A stretch of 64,000 nt of DNA. Source: Variovorax sp. OV700 (GTDB lineage: Bacteria > Pseudomonadota > Gammaproteobacteria > Burkholderiales > Burkholderiaceae_C). The position numbers and the translations under genes were made by a program. The notes under the pieces are model-generated. The model ran no database searches and was not told where the DNA came from. It was given only the letters and a program-made list of their open reading frames with translations. The stretch spans positions 434,001 to 498,000 of the forward strand of contig NZ_FNDR01000001.1 of the NCBI RefSeq assembly GCF_900099805.1, read 5' to 3'. Positions 58,201 to 64,000 of this stretch are shown here, one piece after another; within the stretch, counting starts at the first letter, position 1, and the number at the start of each line of letters is the position of its first letter.

Positions 58201-59643
58201 TTATTTCGCGAGTTCGCTCACCAACCGGTACAGGAACTCGCGGCCGTCGTAGAGCCGCTGGATCTCGATGCGTTCGTCCAGCCCGTGGGCGCGTGCGTCC
58301 GCCGGATCGAGAAACATGCCCGTCACGCCATACATCGGGATGCCGGCGTTGCGCAAGAAGCGGCTGTCGGTGGCGCCGGTGCTCATCGCGGGCACCACCG
58401 GCACGCCCGGCCACATGGCCTGGGTCACCGACTCCACGGTCTTCACCAGATCGCCGTTCAGCGGCGAGGCGGGGCTGCGCATGGGCTTTCCGAGGTTGCG
58501 CACCACGATCTTGTCGTTGCCGACGGCCTGGGTCAGCAGGCGCTCGACTTCTTCCGGGTCGTCGTGCGGCAGGATGCGGCAATTGACCGTCGCCTTGGCC
58601 GATTGCGGCAGCGCATTCTCTGCATGACCGGCCTGCACCATCGTCGTCACGCAGGTGGTGCGCAGCTGCGCGTTGTAGGCGGGGTTGGCCGAGAGCCGCT
58701 CGATCACTGCGGCGTCGGGGTTGCCTGCGCCTATGGCGCGCATGTCGTCGGCCAGCTGGCCCGTGGCAAACGGCGCGCTGCGCGCGAAATAGGTCTTGGT
58801 GACGTCCGCCAGCTTGACCGGGAAAGCATAGTTGCCCAGCCGCTCCAGCCCCGCGGACAGCGCGTAGATCGGGTTGCTCTTGGTCGGCACCGAACTGTGG
58901 CCGCCCACGTCGCGCGCCTCGAGCATGTAGGTGGTGTACATCTTCTCGGCCACTTGCATGCGATGCAGGTTGGGCTTGCCGCCGCGCAATTCGCCACCGC
59001 CGCCTTCGTTGATGCCGAACTCCGCCTGCAGCAGCTCGGGCTTGTTGTTGATGAGCCAGAAGGCGCCGTTGCTCAGTGCGTCGCCGCGCTCCTCGTCGGC
59101 CGTCAGGGCCAGGATGATGTCGCGGCTGGGCTTGAAGCCTTCCTGCTTGAGCTGCCCCAGCACCGAGACCAGGGCCGAGGCCATGGCCTTGTCGTCGATG
59201 GAACCGCGCGCCGTGAAGTAGCCGCCGGTTTCCTGCAGCTTGAACGGATCGGACTTCCAGTCTTCACGCCTGGCCTCGACCACGTCGATGTGAGCCAGCA
59301 ACAAGAGCGGCTTCTTGCTGCCGTTGCCCTTGAAGCGCAGCACCAGGTTGCCCTTCTTCGGGAACGGCTCGAAGACCTGGATGTCACCGGGCGCAAAGCC
59401 CGATTCGACCAGTCGCTTCTCCATGGCGCGCGCCGCCAGCGTGTTGTCCCCCACCGAATGGCTGGTGTTGATCTCGATCAACTCCTTGTAGATGTCGTGA
59501 AAGCGCTGCTGTTGGGGGGTCAGCGACGGCGTCGTCTGCGCCGATGCGGCCAGGCCGCACAGGGCCACGGAAAGCGCGAGCACGATTCTCGCAATACCAG
59601 GGGAACCAAGGGAAAGCGGCGAACGACGGGTCTTCATGCGCAT
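58201..59643 (-). CDS. Secreted M20-family metallopeptidase
   Basis: 480 residues with a signal peptide (IARIVLALSVALCGLAASAQ). M20 zinc motifs: LLLAHIDVVEA (His/Asp), GSIDDKAM (bridging Asp), TADEERGD (general base/ligand Glu pair), EARDVGGHSS dimerisation domain and a C-terminal GATDSRFLR. Resembles periplasmic carboxypeptidase/acylase-type M20 enzymes; the substrate is unknown. Start at 59643 (GGAG upstream); 59637 also possible. Confidence 0.9.
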   Translation of the reverse strand: MRMKTRRSPLSLGSPGIARIVLALSVALCGLAASAQTTPSLTPQQQRFHDIYKELIEINTSHSVGDNTLAARAMEKRLVESGFAPGDIQVFEPFPKKGNLVLRFKGNGSKKPLLLLAHIDVVEARREDWKSDPFKLQETGGYFTARGSIDDKAMASALVSVLGQLKQEGFKPSRDIILALTADEERGDALSNGAFWLINNKPELLQAEFGINEGGGGELRGGKPNLHRMQVAEKMYTTYMLEARDVGGHSSVPTKSNPIYALSAGLERLGNYAFPVKLADVTKTYFARSAPFATGQLADDMRAIGAGNPDAAVIERLSANPAYNAQLRTTCVTTMVQAGHAENALPQSAKATVNCRILPHDDPEEVERLLTQAVGNDKIVVRNLGKPMRSPASPLNGDLVKTVESVTQAMWPGVPVVPAMSTGATDSRFLRNAGIPMYGVTGMFLDPADARAHGLDERIEIQRLYDGREFLYRLVSELAK

Positions 59644-59731
59644 GGTTTCTCGCTCCGGGATGTTGTGGTGCCGGCCAGCATACCAAGCAGCCGCACTGCC
59701 CCGACCCGCCGAAGCCGGGCACACTTGCCCC

Positions 59732-60832
59732 ATGCAATGGGACATCTTCTGCAGGGTCATCGACAACCACGGCGACCTGGGCGTGTGCTGGCGGTTGGCC
59801 AGCCAGCTGGCTGCCCCCGGCGAGCGCGCGCGTCTGTGGATCGACGACGCCACGGCGCTGCACTGGATGGCGCCCGCGGGCTGCGACGGCGTGAGCGTGA
59901 TCGACTGGCTCGACCCTGCCGTTGTGCGAAAGGCCGTGGCGGCCCCGCCGCCTGACGTGCTGATCGAAGCCTTCGGCTGCGATCCGGCACCCGAACTGAT
60001 CGCGCGCTTCGCCGAGCCGCTTGCTGCCGGAGCGCCCGCCCGGGCCTGGATCAACCTCGAATACCTGTCGGCGGAACCCTATGTCGAGCGGCTTCACGGT
60101 CTGCCTTCGCCGATCTTCAAGGGACCGGGTGCGGGGCTGGCGAAACGCTTTTTCTATCCGGGCTTCACGCCCGCCACGGGGGGGCTGCTGCGGGAGCCCG
60201 GCCTCTTGGAACGGCAAGCGCATTTCGACCGCGCGCAATGGCTGGCGGCGCACGAAATTCCGTGGCAGGACGGCGAACGCCTCGTTTCCCTCTTCTGTTA
60301 CGAGCCCCCCGAGCTAGCCCAATTGCTCGAACAGTTGGCAGCCGGCGCCGAACCTACACGGCTCCTGGTCACGTCCGGCCGCGCGGCGCACGCGGTGGGG
60401 GCCTTTTTTGCCAATCCGAAGCAGCCTGCAGGCCGCTCGCCGCAAGGGTTCGGTGCGCTGTCGATTTCGTACCTTCCCTACCTGACGCAGCCGGACTTCG
60501 ACCATCTTCTGTGGACCTGCGACCTCAATTTCGTGCGCGGAGAAGATTCGCTCGTGCGCGCCCTCTGGGCCGGCGCCCCGCTGGTCTGGCAGATCTACCC
60601 GCAGGACGACGACGCGCACCACGTCAAGCTCGGTGCCTGGCTGGACTGGCTCGGGGCCCCGCCTTCCCTGCGGCAGTTTCACCACGCCTGGAACGGCTTC
60701 GGCGACGCCCCTCTGCCCGCTCTCGAAACTGGGGGGCCGTGGCGTGAAACCGTGCGGGCTGCCCGCGAAAAGCTGTGCCTCCAGGAGGACTTGGTCACGC
60801 AATTGCGGCATCTGGTCGCCGGAAAAAGCTAA
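59732..60832 (+). CDS. earP: EF-P arginine rhamnosyltransferase EarP
   Basis: 366 residues, starting MQWDIFCRVIDNHGDLGVCWRLASQLA, the EarP (DUF2331) hallmark with its N-terminal catalytic Asp region; C-terminal NFVRGEDSLVRALWAGAPLVWQIYPQDDDAHHVKL binds dTDP-rhamnose. EarP rhamnosylates Arg32 of EF-P, and the adjacent gene at 61010 is efp with Arg32. The open frame extends upstream to 59636 but the ATG at 59732 gives the family start. Confidence 0.95.
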   Translation: MQWDIFCRVIDNHGDLGVCWRLASQLAAPGERARLWIDDATALHWMAPAGCDGVSVIDWLDPAVVRKAVAAPPPDVLIEAFGCDPAPELIARFAEPLAAGAPARAWINLEYLSAEPYVERLHGLPSPIFKGPGAGLAKRFFYPGFTPATGGLLREPGLLERQAHFDRAQWLAAHEIPWQDGERLVSLFCYEPPELAQLLEQLAAGAEPTRLLVTSGRAAHAVGAFFANPKQPAGRSPQGFGALSISYLPYLTQPDFDHLLWTCDLNFVRGEDSLVRALWAGAPLVWQIYPQDDDAHHVKLGAWLDWLGAPPSLRQFHHAWNGFGDAPLPALETGGPWRETVRAAREKLCLQEDLVTQLRHLVAGKS

Positions 60833-61009
60833 AATAGTGGGCTTTGCGGATTTCGGCCCGGATTTACACAGATCCGAGATGCTGTCCGCCAAACCTGCCG
60901 CGGGACATGTACCGCGGGGCCAATAACGCCGACAAGCCGTTGCACCGCAACATTGCAAACGTCGCCGATGGCCCCGTGCACCGAGCGGCCAACATCCAGA
61001 GAACCTGAT

Positions 61010-61564
61010 ATGAAAATCGCTCAAGAAATCCGCGCCGGCAACGTCATCATGCACGGCAAGGACCCGATGGTCGTCCTCAAGACCGAATACAGCCGCGGCG
61101 GCCGCAATTCCGCCACCGTGCGCATGAAGCTCAAGAGCCTGATCGCCAACTTCAACACCGAAGTGGTCTTCAAGGCCGACGACAAGATCGACCAGATCGT
61201 GCTCGACAAGAAGGAGTGCACCTACTCCTACTTTGCCGACCCGATGTACGTCTGCATGGACACCGAGTACAACCAGTACGAAGTCGAAGCCGAAAACATG
61301 GGCGACGCCCTGAACTACCTCGAAGACGGCATGGCCGTCGAAGTGGTGTTCTACGACGGCAAGGCCATCTCGGTCGAACTGCCCACCAGCGTCGAACGCG
61401 AAATCACCTGGACCGAGCCGGCCGTCAAGGGCGACACTTCGGGCAAGGTCATGAAGCCCGCCAAGATCGCCACCGGCTTCGAAATCGGCGTGCCGCTCTT
61501 CGTTGCGCAAGGCGACAAGATCGAAATCGACACCCGCACGGGCGAATACCGCAAGCGCGTCTGA
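61010..61564 (+). CDS. efp: Translation elongation factor P (Arg32 type)
   Basis: 184 residues, starting [20 protein letters not shown]. The modified loop reads YSRGGRNSA with Arg at position 32, so it belongs to the rhamnosylated EF-P subtype served by EarP, not the lysine type. Relieves ribosome stalling at polyproline, relevant here for the proline-rich TonB. It follows earP by 177 bases and ends at a strong terminator. Confidence 0.97.
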   Translation: MKIAQEIRAGNVIMHGKDPMVVLKTEYSRGGRNSATVRMKLKSLIANFNTEVVFKADDKIDQIVLDKKECTYSYFADPMYVCMDTEYNQYEVEAENMGDALNYLEDGMAVEVVFYDGKAISVELPTSVEREITWTEPAVKGDTSGKVMKPAKIATGFEIGVPLFVAQGDKIEIDTRTGEYRKRV

Positions 61565-61594
61565 GCGCTTCCGGCCGGCTCGCCGGCGCATGGC

Positions 61595-61622
61595 AAAAAA
61601 GGCTCCGCAAGGAGCCTTTTTT
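61595..61622 (+). terminator. Terminator after efp
   Basis: AAAAAAGGCTCC (61595-61606), GCAA, GGAGCCTTTTTT (61611-61622): a 12-bp stem with GNRA-like loop and T-run, 31 bases after the efp stop. Confidence 0.93.
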
Positions 61623-61647
61623 CGTTGTTGGGCTTACCCTTCTGTCC

Positions 61648-62427
61648 ATGAACAAAACCGCCAGCGTCCGCACCGAGATCGATGGGCCGGTCAGCACCAT
61701 CGTCATGAACCGCCCCAGGCAGCGCAACGCGGTCGATCGCCCCATGGCCGATGCGCTGCGCGACGCCTTCGAGCGCTTCGAGGCCGACGAAACCCAGCGC
61801 GTTGCGGTGCTGTGGGGCGAGCATGGAACCTTCTGCGCGGGCGCGGACCTGGGCGCCGTCAGCGACCCGGAGCGGCGCAATGAACTCGATGCGGAAGGCG
61901 GCGGCCCGGGGCCGATGGGGCCGACCCGCATGGTGCTCGCGAAGCCGCTGATCGCCGCCATCAGCGGCCACGCCGTGGCGGGCGGGCTGGAACTCGCGCT
62001 GCTGGCCGATCTGCGCGTGGCCGAGGAAGACGCCGTGCTCGGCGTGTTCTGCCGGCGCTGGGGCGTGCCGCTGATCGACGGGGGCACGGTGCGGCTGCCG
62101 CGCATCGTCGGCATGGGCCGCGCGCTCGACCTCATCCTGACCGGCCGCCCCGTGGACGCCCGGGAGGCGAGCACTATGGGCCTGGTCAACCGCGTGGTGC
62201 CTCACGGCCAGGCCCGCAAGTCGGCCGAAGCGCTTGCGCGCGAGATTGCGTCGTTCCCTCAGCAGTGCATGCTGGCGGACCGCCATTCCGTCTACGCCCA
62301 GTGGAACCTGCCGCTGGCCGATGCGCTGCGGCAGGAGGGCCGGCTCGGCGTTCCCATGGTTGCCGCCGAAGGCGCGGCGGGCGCCGAGCGCTTCGTTCGC
62401 GGTGCAGGCCGGCACGGCGCTTTCTGA
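61648..62427 (+). CDS. Enoyl-CoA hydratase/isomerase family protein
   Basis: 259 residues of the crotonase fold: STIVMNRPRQRNAVDRPMADALRDAF, the oxyanion-hole segments GTFCAGADLGAV and AISGHAVAGGLELALLADLRVAEEDAVLG, and LPRIVGMGRALDLILTGRPVDAREA. The catalytic glutamates of classic hydratases are not both evident (CRRWGVPLIDGGT), so it may act as an isomerase, hydrolase or other crotonase. Starts only 26 bases after the efp terminator. Confidence 0.9.
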   Translation: MNKTASVRTEIDGPVSTIVMNRPRQRNAVDRPMADALRDAFERFEADETQRVAVLWGEHGTFCAGADLGAVSDPERRNELDAEGGGPGPMGPTRMVLAKPLIAAISGHAVAGGLELALLADLRVAEEDAVLGVFCRRWGVPLIDGGTVRLPRIVGMGRALDLILTGRPVDAREASTMGLVNRVVPHGQARKSAEALAREIASFPQQCMLADRHSVYAQWNLPLADALRQEGRLGVPMVAAEGAAGAERFVRGAGRHGAF

Positions 62428-62488
62428 GCCGCCGGGCATGGCGGCCGCAACGCTGCACAATGCAGCGAGTCTTTCTGTCTGATTCCCC

Positions 62489-63352
62489 ATGAACAATACG
62501 CACAACCTTCACGACAAACGCTTGGCGGATGCCTGGGCCACCCTCAAGGCGCACTCCGAAAAAGGCCTCCCGCTCGACCTCGACCCTTCGCGCCTCGCCT
62601 TTGCCGACCCGGAATTCCTGCTGCGCCGCGAAACTCGCGGCATCCGCATGCAACTGGAGCTGATGAAGCCCGACCTGGAGCAGCGCGCCCACGGCATCGA
62701 AAACACCGTGGTGGTCTTCGGCAGTGCGCGCTTTCGCAGCGAGGAAGAAGCAGCCGCGCTTGTGGCACAGGCCGAAGCCGCCGGCGACGCCGTGGCGGCC
62801 GAGCGCTGGCGGCGCCTGGCGCGCAGCTCGCATTACTACGAGAAGGCACGCGCCTTCGGCAAGCTGGTTGCGCAGTACAGCAACGACAAGGAGCCCCAGG
62901 ACAAGCTGTTCGTCTGCACCGGCGGCGGCCCCGGGATCATGCAAGCGGCCAACCGCGGCGCCCATGAAGGCGGCGGAATCTCGGTCGGCCTGGCCATCGC
63001 GCTGCCCATGGAGGAGGAAGCCAATCCCTACGTCACGCCGGCGCTGAGCTTCAAGTTCCACTACTTCGCCATCCGCAAGATGCATTTCATGATGCGTGCG
63101 AAGGCGCTGGTGGCGTTTCCGGGCGGCTTTGGCACGCTCGACGAGCTGTTCGAGGTGATCACACTGGTGCAGACCAAGAAGTCCAAGCCGGTGCCGATCG
63201 TGCTGTTCGGCTCGGCCTACTGGAAGAAGCTGATCGACTTCGACTTCCTGGTCGAAGAAGGCGTGATCTCGCCGACCGACGTGAAGCTCTTCGAATACGT
63301 CGACGCGGCGGACGACGCCTGGGACGCGATCAAGCGCTTCTACAAGTTATAA
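62489..63352 (+). CDS. LOG-family protein (TIGR00730-like)
   Basis: 287 residues. Rossmann-like LOG motifs: VVVFGSARF, CTGGGPGIMQAANRGAHEGGG and PGGFGTLDELFEVITLVQTKK. LOG proteins release cytokinin bases from their ribotides, or act as nucleotide 5'-monophosphate phosphoribohydrolases. The ~70-residue N-terminal extension places it with the longer bacterial subgroup. Its 3' end overlaps the converging MFS gene by 6 bases. Confidence 0.93.
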   Translation: MNNTHNLHDKRLADAWATLKAHSEKGLPLDLDPSRLAFADPEFLLRRETRGIRMQLELMKPDLEQRAHGIENTVVVFGSARFRSEEEAAALVAQAEAAGDAVAAERWRRLARSSHYYEKARAFGKLVAQYSNDKEPQDKLFVCTGGGPGIMQAANRGAHEGGGISVGLAIALPMEEEANPYVTPALSFKFHYFAIRKMHFMMRAKALVAFPGGFGTLDELFEVITLVQTKKSKPVPIVLFGSAYWKKLIDFDFLVEEGVISPTDVKLFEYVDAADDAWDAIKRFYKL

Positions 63353-64000
63353 GGGCGCCTTCAACCCCCAGCTGGCCCGCGCGCCCAGCGCGATGACACC
63401 GCCCACCACCCAGAAAACGCCCGCGATGCCGATCAGCGCACCGATCGATCCGAACAGCATCGGCATCGCCACGCTGGAGGCATTGATGGTCATGAGCCGC
63501 AGGCCCAGAGCCTCGCCGTGGCGTGCATGCGGGGTGATCTGGTGCAGCATGCTCATCACCATCGGCTGAACCGCCCCGAGCGCGAATCCCAGCACCACGG
63601 AGCACAGGCCCATGGTCCAGGCCGAGTCCAGCAGCGGGTAGACCGCAAACACCGCGGCCGTGACGATGGTGGAGCTCAGGATCACGCTGCGCTCCGAGGC
63701 GCGTGACGCGATCAGGGGCAACACCACCCGGATCACGGCCGCGGCGATGGCGAAAGCGCCGAGGATTGAGCCGATCACCGAGGCGCTGATGCCGCGGTCG
63801 TGCCCCAGCACCGGCAGCACGAAGGCATGCACGTCCCAACTCGACGACTGCAGCCAGTTCACGAACAGCAGGCGCCGGAACATCGGCTCGCGCAGCAGGT
63901 CCCAGGCCCGCGTGGGCGCAGCGCCTGCGACGGGCGCAATGCGCGGCGGCTCGTGCGCGCCACGCGCAAGCAGCCAGCAAGCGATCGGCAGCGCCGCCAT
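63347..64000 (-). CDS. MFS transporter (partial, 5' end off the window)
   Basis: 217 residues of the C-terminal half of a major-facilitator transporter, about six helices: FRRLLFVNWLQSSSWDVHAFVLPVLGHDRGI, SILGAFAIAAAVIRVVLPLIASR, TIVTAAVFAVYPLL, GLCSVVLGFALGAVQPMVMSML, VFWVVGGVIALGARASW. The reading frame continues past the right edge, so the Met at 64000 is not the true start. Substrate unknown. Confidence 0.88.
   Translation of the reverse strand: MAALPIACWLLARGAHEPPRIAPVAGAAPTRAWDLLREPMFRRLLFVNWLQSSSWDVHAFVLPVLGHDRGISASVIGSILGAFAIAAAVIRVVLPLIASRASERSVILSSTIVTAAVFAVYPLLDSAWTMGLCSVVLGFALGAVQPMVMSMLHQITPHARHGEALGLRLMTINASSVAMPMLFGSIGALIGIAGVFWVVGGVIALGARASWGLKAPL

Overview
The window is a GC-rich chromosomal segment from a betaproteobacterium, most likely Comamonadaceae and plausibly Variovorax. 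This rests on recognisable gene neighbourhoods and families, not on a database search: a Bug/TctC solute receptor, alaT-hom-thrC followed by molybdenum-cofactor genes, surE-pcm-nlpD-rpoS, rpsF-priB-rpsR-rplI-dnaB, uvrC-pgsA, and earP next to an EF-P with Arg32. Most of the window is housekeeping DNA with short intergenic gaps. The left edge cuts the 3' end of clpB and the right edge cuts an MFS transporter.

Layout. 1-3549: clpB (with a sigma32-like promoter) divergent from a Bug receptor. 3550-7892: a visibly more A/T-rich accessory insert that looks like an effector/immunity locus. Two tandem cassettes, each a 49-codon copy of the effector's 5' end fused to a lipoprotein gene, precede a full-length HEXXH metallopeptidase-like protein and a membrane protein. 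7893-15778: alaT, hom, thrC, mobB, moeA, moaD and moaE on the minus strand, interrupted by a plus-strand DapA-family gene between moaD and moaE. 15879-21134: a small conserved protein, a BCP peroxiredoxin, PhoH, then a VOC/EVE/GyrI-like/YafY-type operon behind a perfect dyad operator. 21145-24188: dnaB and the rpsF-priB-rpsR-rplI operon. 25055-28461: divergent ppsA and its regulatory kinase. 28495-31448: ahpF, ahpC (with an OxyR site) and bacterioferritin.

31471-38367 is an iron block. A TonB-dependent receptor, a PiuC hydroxylase, a PepSY protein and a cytochrome b561 run leftward; bfd, a tiny membrane ORF, tonB-exbB-exbD and hemP run rightward. Fur-like boxes sit in both control regions. 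38545-48956 holds a GlcG/HbpS-like protein, a Bax1-I protein, rlmD, rpoS-nlpD-pcm-surE, a quinone oxidoreductase, an H-NS protein, tRNA-His and small proteins. 49046-51409 has a PpiD-type chaperone, tRNA-Val and an HU gene. 51625-54652 is a haloacetate-dehalogenase-like/tartrate-malate-dehydrogenase pair divergent from a LysR gene. 54664-64000 contains an EamA transporter, pgsA, uvrC, an M20 peptidase, earP-efp, an enoyl-CoA hydratase, a LOG protein and the partial MFS transporter.

The most unusual region is 3798-7790: repeated effector-5'-end/immunity units, which read as a cassette mechanism for accumulating immunity genes. No secretion apparatus, integrase, insertion sequence, CRISPR array or replication origin is visible in the window.
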